Of a stretch of DNA of 63,519 nucleotides, positions 10,614-21,353 are shown piece after piece; the stretch's first letter is position 1, and every line of letters begins with the position of its first letter. A model generated the notes under the pieces. It had not been told where the DNA came from and ran no database searches. It saw only the letters and a program-made list of their open reading frames with translations. The DNA lies in NCBI GenBank assembly GCA_032718475.1, contig JAUCBJ010007279.1:1-63519 (forward strand), read 5' to 3'. This DNA is from Nemertoderma westbladi. Taxonomy: Eukaryota; Xenacoelomorpha; Nemertodermatida; Nemertodermatidae. The position numbers were made by a program, and so were the translations under genes.

Positions 10614-13600
10614 ATGTTACCCGTAGGTCTTAAACTATTTTCTTTGCTGTCAGCTCTTTTCCTACTCCAGGTAAGTTTATTTAATGCATAAAGTATTCAT
10701 TTAGCGTTGTTATCTGAATTATTCATTTAATGATTAGCTCACGTGAATAAAGAAACCCTTTATTAAGGATGTTAGATTTATTCATCAAAACAAAAAAAAA
10801 TGTTTTCTCACAGAATTATTCCACAAACAAAAATTGTATTTAAACGGTTAGCATCCTAGAGAGAGTGACAACGCATACATGACTGTAGCCAACAGCTGTT
10901 TGACTGTCTTACAAACTGTCTGTTAGTTATTCAGTTCACATTTATTTTTGTTTTTGTCGAGTATTGCAGACTGGTTTGCTATTATTATGGCCTCCCCCAG
11001 TCTGATGTGTCCGGATATCCATATTGGTTGTCCAGTTGTCCTTTTTAGTTGTCTAGTTGTCCGTATAGGTTATCCCCGTCACCACCATTTGGTGTCACCT
11101 TGTCCATAACAGGTCTACTCATGTCGCGTTGGATATCCGTCTGTCCACGTCTGTTTCCCTGGCCACGTCTTATTCCCATGTCCACATTTGTTGTCCCGTT
11201 GTCCCCACACCAATTGTACCCCAACTCATATCAGTTTTCTTGTAATATTGTAATATGTGGTGGATTTATCAAAATTTTCTATGACAGGCCCACTTTTTGG
11301 AGTAGCATGTAAAATAATATTAGCGATGAAAACACTTAATAACCAATATTAATACCTTAACCAGTATTATTATTTATTTAGTAAAAATAAATGTATTATT
11401 ATTTCATCAATAACTCTGCCGTGTAATGTGAAAAGACTGCAAGTCACAAGAAGTCATTTCGAGATTGTTGGTTTAAAATGTCCGTAAATTACTAATTTTT
11501 ATAACACTAAGCAATGAGGGGGGGGGGGGGGGGGGGGAATTTTTCTACGTGATTATTTTTTACTTTCCATTAATATTTTGACGTCAGAGTTATTTTTTGT
11601 ACTTAGGGTATTTTTGCATTGTACAACTTATATGTAAATACATATTTCAAGACACATATTTCAATAAAACCGTATTTGCTTTTTCTTATTATCTATGCAA
11701 TGACAAAACACCGTAAGTCTTGTTTATTTGTTCGTTTTTTTGCATAAATTCAATTAGTTGCGGTCTTTTGTAAGTATTGCACTTACGGTCTTTTTCCTTT
11801 GTAACACTATACATATGTTGTGACTTACGGCCTTTCTACATTGCATAACTCGAGAACTATAGTGGATACGGTGTTGAAGCTCAATTATACCATTAGATAG
11901 AGCGCATTTTTTAGACCCAGAAAAAGTGAATTTAGGAAAAATGCGACTTACGGTCTTTTTACATTGCACGGCAGAGCTATTTATAATTTATTTATTATTA
12001 CAGGCAAATGATGGTCAATGTGGAGCCATTAATGTAAGTTTATTAGTTATTTTAAATTATTATTTTAAATGTAATTTCATGCGATTTCATAGATATTGTA
12101 AATAGTGACAAAGTTGAGTTGAATTCATAAAAATTATAAAAATATTTCCTAACAGGTTACAGAGCTGGAAGAACAGAATACAGAGTTGGAAGAAAATATT
12201 ATTGGGCTGATTGACCAAGTAAAAGATTTGAATACAAACCTAATTAACCAAGTCGATGTAAATAATGAGCTAAAGAACGATGTTAGTTTCTTAACCAGTA
12301 ATTATTTGTAACATAATTATTTGCTAAATTTAATTATTATTATTATTTTATATCCGCAGTATTGAATCGCACTTTTTCATCATTAAACTCAGATTAACCT
12401 GTAAGGATTGGACTGGAAGGAAAAAGTAGTGAACAATGTAAACAAATGTACAGTACAATCATTAATAATTTATATTCCCAATAAATATGATCTGACCAAG
12501 GCTTATTTTCTTATCTTTCCAAAGATTTTTATATAAAGCAGACAATCACTAATTATCCTACCCCACGTAAAGGCGGCACAGTGCCATTTTCAAAATTTGT
12601 AATTCTTTCTTATTAGAACCTCATGTGCGCCACACTGCCGCCTTTTATTTGTAACATAATTATTTGCTAAATTTAATTTCATGCGATTTCTCAGAGGTTG
12701 TAAATGTGACTTGTAAGTTGAGTTGAAATCATAAAAATTTATAAAAATATTTCCTAACAGGTTAAAGAGTTGGACCAACAGAATAAAGAGTTGGATCAAC
12801 AGAATAAAGAGTTGGACCAACAGAATAAAGAGTTGGAAGTTAAGAATAAAGAGTTGGACCAACAGAATAAAGAGTTGGATCAACAGAATAAAGAGTTGGA
12901 CCAACAGAATAAAGAGTTGGACCAACAGAATAAAGAGTTGGACCAACAGAATAAAGAGTTGGACCAACAGAATAAAGAGTTGGACCAACAGAATAAAGAG
13001 TTGGACCAACAGAATAAAGAGTTGGACCAACAGAATAAAGAGTTGGACCAACAGAATAAAGAGTTGGACCAACAGAATAAAGAGTTGGAAGACCAGTTTA
13101 CAGAGTTAGTCTCCATGTTACAGGATACAGAAATAGCGATTTCATCCATTACACTGTATCAGATAAAGGCTCCTCGGCTATTAAAGCATAAAAATGGGCT
13201 GAAGATTCAACAAAGAGTTGATGGATCTGTTGACTTCTATCGAAACTGGGATGAATATGTTGAAGGATTTGGCGACCCGAATACCAATTTTTGGTTGGGG
13301 TTGGAGGCGATCCACAAGCTGAGTGAAGGCGGGGTGAAGTTAAGAGTCGATGTGTGGTTCACTGGAGTGGGGTATAACCGTAAGAATTACAACAACGAAC
13401 ACAAATACGCGGAATACAAGAACTTCTCTATCGGATCAGCTGCTACTAATTATCGCCTACATGTATCCGGTTACCATGGTACTGCTGGTGACGCATTGAA
13501 GTGGCACAACGGTCTCCCATTCTCTACCAAGGACCGCGATAATGACAGTGACTCCGGCAACTGCGCCGTAGATCGTACTGGGGCGTGGTGGTACAAGGAC

Positions 13601-13717
13601 TGCGCGACCAGTAACTTGAACGGAGATTATGGTGGGGGGTGGGCGAAAGGACCTTTTTGGGGTCATTTTACTGAAGGGAATCCGGCTTCTCGAGTTGAAA
13701 TGAAGATTTGGATTTAG
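10614..13717 (+). CDS. Secreted fibrinogen-related protein with heptad coiled coil (4 exons)
   Basis: Proposed exons: 10614-10670, 12004-12033, 12156-12281 and 12761-13717, all joining in phase 0 with GT-AG introns, giving about 389 residues. Exon 1 encodes a 19-residue hydrophobic signal peptide (MLPVGLKLFSLLSALFLLQ). Exon 2 encodes ten residues with one Cys, as expected for chain-linking upstream of a coiled coil. Exon 3 gives six heptads. Exon 4 gives 15 heptads (14 identical LDQQNKE, one LEVKNKE), then a fibrinogen C-terminal domain from about residue 217 to the end. The domain keeps DGSVDFYRNW, the calcium-site DRDND (about 329-333), the Cys pair at about 338 and 352, SNLNG and a final MKIW. 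It lacks the first Cys-containing subdomain of a full FBG fold. Related proteins (ficolins, FREPs) bind carbohydrate and act in innate immunity; that role here is inference. The exon 3 donor (GTTAGT at 12282) is the least certain junction. Without it translation stops at 12309-12311. Confidence 0.82.
10671..12003 (+). other. Intron 1 of the fibrinogen-like gene
   Basis: It starts GTAAGT after exon 1 and ends in a TTATTATTACAG acceptor. It holds a dispersed repeat fragment (about 11225-11340, related to 2610-2730), a guanine run near 11518-11537, and several ACTTACGGTCTTT-like words between 11700 and 11960. No coding sequence is visible in it. Confidence 0.6.
12650..12760 (+). repeat. Duplicated intron end before exon 4
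   Basis: About 110 bp before exon 4 repeat the sequence before exon 3 (about 12056-12155). Shared blocks are TTTCATGCGATTTC, GTTGAGTTGAA and the identical acceptor AAATATTTCCTAACAG. A block around TTTGTAACATAATTATTTGC occurs at both 12305 and 12645. This shows tandem duplication of an exon together with its flanking intron. Confidence 0.8.
12770..13084 (+). repeat. 21-bp coding VNTR (heptad repeats)
   Basis: Fifteen 21-bp units code for coiled-coil heptads. Eleven consecutive units (12854-13084) read LDQQNKE and are almost identical in DNA, including silent positions, which indicates recent expansion or homogenisation. One variant unit (LEVKNKE) sits at 12833-12853. The unit length of exactly seven codons lets copy number change without breaking frame or heptad register. 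Antisense open frames here are shadows. Confidence 0.92.
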
Positions 13718-14390
13718 TAAAACTGTAAGTTTTATATAAAATTACTAAATAATTCCAATAGAGTTGCGTTGGAAACAAACTTTTGCATTTAATTATAAAT
13801 AATATATAAACAACATTAATATAATGTAAAAAAATAATAATAAAAAACATTTAAATATAATATAAATAAAATATAATAATATATTTGGCTGAAAAGTTAA
13901 TAATAATAATTAATAATAATGAGTTCCGGTATAAATATCGTTTTTTACTATAAAATTATTTACTTTAACGTTTTTATTATTTATTTTGCAGTTTGAATTC
14001 CCAATAAGTTTTAGAAGAGACTGAATCTTGGCTATTCTGCTATATGTTACCAGTTTATATGTGTGATGGTTATGGGTTATTGGTTTATGTTTGGTTAATA
14101 TTTACAATATATTAATAAATTATAGTTGCAATAACTCAACTTTATTTACTTAACTTGCTGTTAGACCAGGAGGGGCCGGTTGCCTATAAATCTACCTTAG
14201 CTAAGGTGCACCTTAACTCATAAGTTTTGCCTTAAATATTTCAACATCCGTATCAGTTGTTGTCTGCCTAATATTACCTAATATATTTTATAGAAACATT
14301 TTGAGAACGTCGGAGGAGTTCCGAGAGCAAAATTTGGACTTTTCAAAATCAGCTGATATAATTAAAAAAATTAGTTGTTAATTAAAATTC
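13718..14390. other. 3' flank of the fibrinogen-like gene, AT-rich
   Basis: Several AATAAA-type words (about 13838 and 13865) after the TAG are candidate polyadenylation signals. No further gene is visible before the converging minus-strand gene, whose own poly(A) signal lies at 14391. Confidence 0.5.
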
Positions 14391-14396
14391 TTTATT
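14391..14396 (-). terminator. Polyadenylation signal of the X-box gene
   Basis: AATAAA on the minus strand, 27 nt beyond the TAA stop at 14423-14425, implying a very short 3' UTR. Confidence 0.6.
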
Positions 14397-14422
14397 ACCT
14401 AATAATATACAAATAAATCCTA

Positions 14423-14998
14423 TTATATTTTAACGCCTCTGTTTGAATATCGCCAGTTATTGGGTTTCTGGAACGGTTCCTGTGCCAAAGCGAGGGAGCG
14501 AAGAGGAGTCCTAAATGAACCGGAATCAGGGGCGGCTGTCATACCAACCCGGATATATTCCGAGCGATCAGTCGCCCTGACTACGGGGGTCGGGTAGACA
14601 CGGGGGAAGCGGGAGTGGGGTCGGAATGATTCCGAGGTGGCGGCCCGGAATACAGGAGGGATATCAAGCGATATCCCCGCGGTAGTATCCGGGGTTACAG
14701 ACGAGACTCGGTTGAAACTCCTCCGGTAAACCGACGTGTAGGGCCGGGTACCTCGCCCAGCTGTGTCACTCACCCACTCGATGTGGTTCGCAGACAGATG
14801 CTGCCGCTTATCTCCGTAGGATTTAAACTTCCCAAACTTCTCGTCGAAATAATCCCCGTAGTCGCGCGTCTGGTGTCGGTTGTCGAGGAAAGAAAAAGGG
14901 TTTCCAGTTTTATATTTTCGCTTCGATTTGTTTAGGCGTCTTTGCGAAAGTTCTAGAACATTATTGTTGCCAGAGTGTCGGTAGATATCTGTCATCAT
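14423..14998 (-). CDS. Hypothetical protein, probable ciliary/axonemal role
   Basis: A complete single-exon frame of 191 codons from the first in-frame ATG (14998, a doublet ATG-ATG) to TAA. The frame is open slightly upstream but without an ATG, down to an in-frame stop near 15079. The protein is basic and rich in Arg, Tyr, Ser and Pro. It has no signal peptide, membrane segment or recognised domain, and short motifs such as PYTSVYRRSF recall the low-complexity microtubule inner proteins of axonemes. I do not recognise the family. The main functional clue is the promoter: two RFX X-box-like sites lie 46-91 bp upstream, and such sites typically drive ciliary genes. The coding region is clearly richer in G+C than its AT-rich surroundings, and its stop is followed closely by AATAAA. 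An upstream first exon cannot be excluded. Confidence 0.72.
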   Translation of the reverse strand: MMTDIYRHSGNNNVLELSQRRLNKSKRKYKTGNPFSFLDNRHQTRDYGDYFDEKFGKFKSYGDKRQHLSANHIEWVSDTAGRGTRPYTSVYRRSFNRVSSVTPDTTAGISLDIPPVFRAATSESFRPHSRFPRVYPTPVVRATDRSEYIRVGMTAAPDSGSFRTPLRSLALAQEPFQKPNNWRYSNRGVKI

Positions 14999-15043
14999 TT
15001 CCCCTGCATTCGTGTTCTCTCGGATTGCCAATGGTGGTGCCTC

Positions 15044-15057
15044 GTTTCTATGGTAAT
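15044..15057 (+). promoter_or_regulatory. RFX X-box-like site (proximal)
   Basis: GTTTCTATGGTAAT resembles the X-box GTnRCC-(0-3)-RGYAAC, with a good right half site (one mismatch) and a weaker left half. It lies 46-59 bp upstream of the ATG at 14998. Confidence 0.45.
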
Positions 15058-15075
15058 ACCACGTGTGGTCTATTG

Positions 15076-15089
15076 GTTACCATGGCGAC
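15076..15089 (+). promoter_or_regulatory. RFX X-box (distal)
   Basis: GTTACCATGGCGAC is a full match to the palindromic X-box form GTTRCC-AT-GGYRAC bound by RFX transcription factors. It lies 78-91 bp upstream of the ATG, the usual distance for ciliary promoters. The palindrome works in either orientation; the nearest gene is the minus-strand frame at 14423-14998. Confidence 0.7.
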
Positions 15090-15439
15090 CAAGGATGGCT
15101 AGCTTTCGGCATACTCAGAGAATATAGTTCGTCGAATTAATAATGAAGATACATTTTATTTCATTCTACGTCTAACACTAGCAAATTTATATAAAATAAC
15201 TCAATATTCCCACTCGAGGTAGAGCCGTACTTTATAAATAAAAATATTAGTATTAGTTTTCTCTAGGCCAAGAAACACCGGCTTTTGGAATGACTCTGTG
15301 TTTCAGACTTTAGCCAACATTAGAACGGTTTTAATTATAAGAACACATAACTGTTATCGTGTCATGTCTCAACTCATCTATCATATCATATCGTAACCTA
15401 CCATTTTACTGCTTTTACCGTTTGTTATTATTTGTATCA

Positions 15440-16085
15440 GTTGGTTGAATGTTATTATTTGGAGAATATCGATAAATAACCAAAATTTCCCAATCTTCTT
15501 GATACACTACAGGTTAGAGAGAGCGGTTACATATAGCAATTGCGACTTATATTATTGTGGTTTGTAGTGAATCTAATGCTGTTTCATAGATACTACATGA
15601 GTCCATTGCTGTTCTCTTTATGCTTGATCAAATTCAGTAACTGTCGGCAGATCAGTGTGCAGTATTGTGCGGTAGTGTGTATGAGCTTGACTGATAACAA
15701 AGCATCTCCTAAAGAATGCGCCTTATGTGTAAATCCTAAGCCATACCGTTGTGTTTAGTATAAGTCATAGCTCTGTTTACATAGATAGAGCGCCACGTCC
15801 TAAAGGAACTGCTAATATTTCCCGAAAGTGAATAATATTTGTCAGAGATTATATATTAACGATCAATCGAATAATACAGTAGGCTTACACCGCAATAAGA
15901 TTAAAGCTTCCGAATCCAGCCTCCCGGGTATATCCAACGGGTGAATGATCGCGCATAGGCTGGCTTCGGCTAATGTCGTGTTTATTTGTATCAAATACTT
16001 GTCATAGGCTAAAGTCGATTTATAAACTAAAAGACATATAAATTTTGGCAGGTTAAACTGCTAAAGGTCTTCAAAAGCGCGAACA
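15440..16085 (+). repeat. Second diverged LTR relative of the BEL element
   Basis: The segment aligns better than the 1.9-2.5 kb copy to the 3' part of the BEL LTR in sense orientation. It includes TTCTTGATA, CTCTGTTTACATAGATAGAG, GCGCCACGTCCTAAAGGAAC, CCCGGGTATATCCA, GGTGAATGATCGCGC and a terminal GCGCGAACA at 16085. The upstream part of the LTR is missing or too diverged to see. No internal region or target duplication was recognised, so it is an old solo LTR or fragment. Confidence 0.7.
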
Positions 16086-16844
16086 ACATTCATAGGTAAA
16101 TGTATCAACAAAGATTTCAGCATTAGTTTAAAACGAATCATTAAATATTATTGTCATAATATATTTCGCGAATATAAATTAATTTCCTTAACCTAGAGAC
16201 AAAATTAATTAATTACTTAAAACATTTAATATTTTGTGACAAACAAGAGTTTCTGTCACAAATTGGTGTAACAATATCAGTTAGAACATTAATCTAACTT
16301 AGTGGGTTAGGAGAGCAAAATTCGAACTTACTAAAAGTTAACAGTGACAGTTAATGTTTGTAACACAAAACTTTACATTAATCTTTTTTCATGTTTACGA
16401 TTTTTAACATTAACTTAATTCACTTAAGGATAAAAAGTACATCAATAAAATAAACATGGTATATTGAATGTATTTTTCATTGTTTTAACTTGTACAATTA
16501 TTTCATAACAAACATACGAATATATAAAAATAGAGCCAGCGAATGAATATGTACTGCAATAAGTTTGGTCGGTGTAACATTCCTCCTACAACCAAAGAGT
16601 CAACCGGAATATCTAACCATTTATTTGTAATAATTGAATAAAATATATAAATTATCAAACACGTTTAAAACAGCTGATGTTATATAATATAATGGGGCAT
16701 TTTAATCTAAATACTAAATACCTAAACAATATACACAATAACACAGAAATTAGTATCTGTAGAATAACTTTATAGAATAATAAAGAATATTATAGAATAT
16801 TAACGTTCAATAAAATAGTAGTCTGTGGATAGTATTGAGTTAAT
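16086..16844. other. AT-rich spacer
   Basis: No gene or structured repeat seen between the LTR relative and the hAT-like element. Confidence 0.5.
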
Positions 16845-17164
16845 TAGGGATGCAACACAGCTCCATCTCCGGGTAAATAAATCCGGAGCCTAACATGTTG
16901 AAATTCGAATAAAATAATAAGGTTTTTTATTTATCTGTGTGAAATTAATTTCGCACTACCAAATCGCAATGGCTACATATTTTCCATCGCAGTGCGACAT
17001 TATTTCTCAGTAAGTTCCTACGCCATACATTTTAATATGTTATGTCCAGTATTTCCACGTATTACATGGTAAAAAGTATAACTTTTTTCACATGTAATAA
17101 ATAAGTTTCTTTGATTTATGAATAATGCGAATATCATAGTTAGTTAACTTAATCAAATGAGGTT

Positions 17165-20100
17165 TGAAACTGATTGGTTGCAGGTACAACTTGTTTTTCT
17201 TAAGTTTTCTGAAACCACCTCCCTTGTGAAACTGATTGGTTGCAGGTACAACTTGTTTTTCTTACGTTTTCTGACACCACCTCCCTTGTGAAACTGATTG
17301 GTTACAGGTACAGCTTGTTTTTCTTACGTTTTCTGACACCACCTCCCTTGTGAAACTGATTGGTTACAGGTACAGCTTGTTTTTCTTAAGTTTTCTGACA
17401 CCACCTCCCTTGTGAAACTGATTGGTTGCAGGTACAGCTTGTTTTTCTTAAGTTTTCTGACACCACCTCCCTTGTGAAACTGATTGGTTACAGGTACAGC
17501 TTGTTTTTCTTAAGTTTTCTGACACCACCTCCCTTGTGAAACTGATTGGTTACAGGTACAGCTTGTTTTTCTTAAGTTTTCTGACACCACCTCCCTTGTG
17601 AAACTGATTGGTTGCAGGTACAGCTTGTTTTTCTTAAGTTTTCTGACACCACCTCCCTTGTGAAACTGATTTGTTACAGGTACAGCTTGTTTTTCTTAAG
17701 TTTTCTGACACCACCTCCCTTGTGAAACTGATTGGTTACAGGTACAGCTTGTTTTTCTTAAGTTTTCTGACACCACCTCCCTTGTGAAACTGATTGGTTA
17801 CAGGTACAGCTTGTTTTTCTTAAGTTTTCTGACACCACCTCCCTTGTGAAACTGATTGGTTACAGGTACAGCTTGTTTTTCTTACGTTTTCTGACACCAC
17901 CTCCCTTGTGAAACTGATTGGTTGCAGGTACAACTTGTTTTTCTTACGTTTTCTGACACCACCTCCCTTGTGAAACTGATTGGTTACAGGTACAGCTTGT
18001 TTTTCTTACGTTTTCTGACACCACCTCCCTTGTGAAACTGATTGGTTGCAGGTACAGCATGTTTTTCTTAAGTTTTCTGACACCACCTCCCTTGTGAAAC
18101 CGATTGGTTGCAGGTACAACTTGTTTTTCTTAAGTTTTCTGACACCACCTCCCTTGTGAAACTGATTGGTTACAGGTACAGCTTGTTTTTCTTAAGTTTT
18201 CTGACACCACCTCCCTTGTGAAACTGATTGGTTGCAGGTACAGCTTGTTTTTCTTAAGTTTTCTGACACCACCTCCCTTGTGAAACTGATTGGTTGCAGG
18301 TACAACTTGTTTTTCTTACGTTTTCTGACACCACCTCCCTTGTGAAACTGATTGGTTACAGGTACAGCTTGTTTTTCTTACGTTTTCTGACACCACCTCC
18401 CTTGTGAAACTGATTGGTTGCAGGTACAGCTTGTTTTTCTTAAGTTTTCTGACACCACCTCCCTTGTGAAACTGATTGGTTACAGGTACAGCTTGTTTTT
18501 CTTAAGTTTTCTGACACCACCTCCCTTGTGAAACTGATTGGTTACAGGTACAGCTTGTTTTTCTTAAGTTTTCTGACACCACCTCCCTTGTGAAACTGAT
18601 TGGTTACAGGTACAGCTTGTTTTTCTTAAGTTTTCTGACACCACCAACCTTGTGAAACTGATTGGTTACAGGTACAGCTTGTTTTTCTTAAGTTTTCTGA
18701 CACCACCTCCCTTGTGAAACTGATTGGTTACAGGTACAGCTTGTTTTTCTTAAGTTTTCTGACACCACCTCCCTTGTGAAACTGATTGGTTGCAGGTACA
18801 GCTTGTTTTTCTTAAGTTTTCTGACACCACCTCCCTTGTGAAACTGATTGGTTGCAGGTACAGCTTGTTTTTCTTAAGTTTTCTGACACCACCTCCCTTG
18901 TGAAACTGATTGGTTGCAGGTACAACTTGTTTTTCTTAAGTTTTCTGACACCACCTCCCTTGTGAAACTGATTGGTTGCAGGTACAGCTTGTTTTTCTTA
19001 AGTTTTCTGACACCACCTCCCTTGTGAAACTGATTTGTTACAGGTACAGCTTGTTTTTCTTAAGTTTTCTGACACCACCTCCCTTGTGAAACTGATTGGT
19101 TACAGGTACAGCTTGTTTTTCTTAAGTTTTCTGACACCACCTCCCTTGTGAAACTGATTGGTTACAGGTACAGCTTGTTTTTCTTAAGTTTTCTGACACC
19201 ACCTCCCTTGTGAAACTGATTGGTTACAGGTACAGCTTGTTTTTCTTACGTTTTCTGACACCACCTCCCTTGTGAAACTGATTGGTTGCAGGTACAACTT
19301 GTTTTTCTTACGTTTTCTGACACCACCTCCCTTGTGAAACTGATTGGTTACAGGTACAGCTTGTTTTTCTTACGTTTTCTGACACCACCTCCCTTGTGAA
19401 ACTGATTGGTTGCAGGTACAGCATGTTTTTCTTAAGTTTTCTGACACCACCTCCCTTGTGAAACCGATTGGTTGCAGGTACAACTTGTTTTTCTTAAGTT
19501 TTCTGACACCACCTCCCTTGTGAAACTGATTGGTTACAGGTACAGCTTGTTTTTCTTAAGTTTTCTGACACCACCTCCCTTGTGAAACTGATTGGTTGCA
19601 GGTACAGCTTGTTTTTCTTAAGTTTTCTGACACCACCTCCCTTGTGAAACTGATTGGTTGCAGGTACAACTTGTTTTTCTTACGTTTTCTGACACCACCT
19701 CCCTTGTGAAACTGATTGGTTACAGGTACAGCTTGTTTTTCTTACGTTTTCTGACACCACCTCCCTTGTGAAACTGATTGGTTGCAGGTACAGCTTGTTT
19801 TTCTTAAGTTTTCTGACACCACCTCCCTTGTGAAACTGATTGGTTACAGGTACAGCTTGTTTTTCTTAAGTTTTCTGACACCACCTCCCTTGTGAAACTG
19901 ATTGGTTACAGGTACAGCTTGTTTTTCTTAAGTTTTCTGACACCACCTCCCTTGTGAAACTGATTGGTTACAGGTACAGCTTGTTTTTCTTAAGTTTTCT
20001 GACACCACCAACCTTGTGAAACTGATTGGTTACAGGTACAGCTTGTTTTTCTTAAGTTTTCTGACACCACCTCCCTTGTGAAACTGATTGGTTACAGGTA

Positions 20101-20330
20101 CAGCTTGTTTTTCTTAAGTTTTCTGACACCACCTCCCTTGTGAAACTGATTGGTTGCAGGTACAGCTTGTTTTTCTTAAGTTTTCTGACACCACCTCCCT
20201 TGTGAAACTGATTGGTTGCAGGTACAGCTTGTTTTTCTTAAGTTTTCTGACACCACCTCCCTTGTGAAACTGATTGGTTGCAGGTACAACTTGTTTTTCT
20301 TAAGTTTTCTGACACCACCTCCCTTGTGAA
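17165..20330 (+). repeat. 62-bp satellite, 51 units, with 22-unit higher-order repeat
   Basis: Unit: GAAACTGATTGGTTRCAGGT, then ACARCTTGTTTTTCTTAMGT, then TTTCTGACACCACCTCCCTT and GT. From the TGATTGG at 17171 to the TGATTA at 20333 is 3,162 bp, exactly 51 x 62, so the whole array has no net indel. Rare variants recur at a spacing of exactly 1,364 bp (22 units): ACAGCATG at about 18055 and 19419, TGATTTG at 17667 and 19031, CCACCAACC at 18641 and 20005. The array is thus about 7 units followed by two copies of a 22-unit block. Nearly every unit contains CTGATTGGTT, the reverse of the AACCAATCAG CCAAT-box consensus. Confidence 0.95.
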
Positions 20331-20527
20331 ATTGATTAAATATTTGAACAACATTAAAATTATATAGATAGTTTGTTGAATTTGTGTAAAATAATCGGTT
20401 TAAATACTTATAATTCTACAACTATTTTATTCACAACATACTATTTATAAAATAATTCAAGAATTGCTCTTTGCTTTTATAACAGTATCCAGTAGTTTTC
20501 ATTTATAATTTTTAGTATGTTATATTT

Positions 20528-21353
20528 CGATGGTGTTTTATCATAACCACTCAAAACTCAAAAATCTAATTGTTCAGGGGAGCATTTTTCTACATTCTAA
20601 TTCCCCTATGGTACCTAAGAGATAATTTTTGGTTTCATAAGGTAGATAATAAATCTTTCATGCGGTAAAACACCACAATTAGGATTTTTAGTGACATTTA
20701 ACCAATTTATCGATGTTTTTTTAGGATTTGAGTGGTTATGCAAAATTTTTTCACTTTATTTTGATTTTTCATAATGACATATCTATAAATATGTTAGGCA
20801 TACGAACAAAACAATCAGTGAAATCTGTCCGAGACAGTCTTTTCATGAACTGCTAACATTCTTTCCTCCTATCCATCACCTTCGACTCCATAAAACCTGG
20901 AGTTCATGACCAATACAGTGCATTGTTTAAACAAACGCAATTACCGGTATTCAATTAAATGTCAATTAAAAATGTAAAATATTTATTTAATCTGAAATCT
21001 GAAAAATCAGTCATGTAAAGAAGTACTTGTAGTAGTTACAATTCGAATTTCCCGCCCATTGATAGTATATTGAGTCTGTAAGGGACGAGTTTCAATCACC
21101 ATCTCCTTATCTGTAATGATGGGCTATGGGTTGAAGTGGTTATGAAAAAAAAGCCGTTTCCCTTGACTTAATGTAAAATTGGCATTTGAGTGGTTATGCA
21201 GTTTTCTGAAATGCGCTGTAACTCAAGCACACGCAACAACTCTAGGCTCTAATACTTTAATAGAAGATTCGTAGAAGTCTAAATATGCCAAAAAACACCA
21301 AAACTCTATTTTGACAAAAATGACATTTGAGTCGTTATGATAAAACACCATCG
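20528..21353. mobile_element. Nested MITE-like element with GATGGTGTTTTATCATAACC ends
   Basis: CGATGGTGTTTTATCATAAC at 20528 is mirrored by GTTATGATAAAACACCATCG ending at 21353, with CACTCAAA/TTTGAGTC extending the arms. The word GAGTGGTTATG recurs inside (about 20733, 21133, 21191). Sister copy B lacks this segment, so it is a later insertion into copy A. No coding sequence; target duplication unclear. Confidence 0.65.

Noticed and set aside
12590-13149. Antisense Leu/Phe-rich and Ser/Cys-rich proteins
   Set aside because: Shadows of the 21-bp heptad-coding repeat on the opposite strand.
17165-20330. CRISPR-like array of regular repeats
   Set aside because: The 62-bp units are directly adjacent with no unique spacers, and the context is a eukaryotic transposon.
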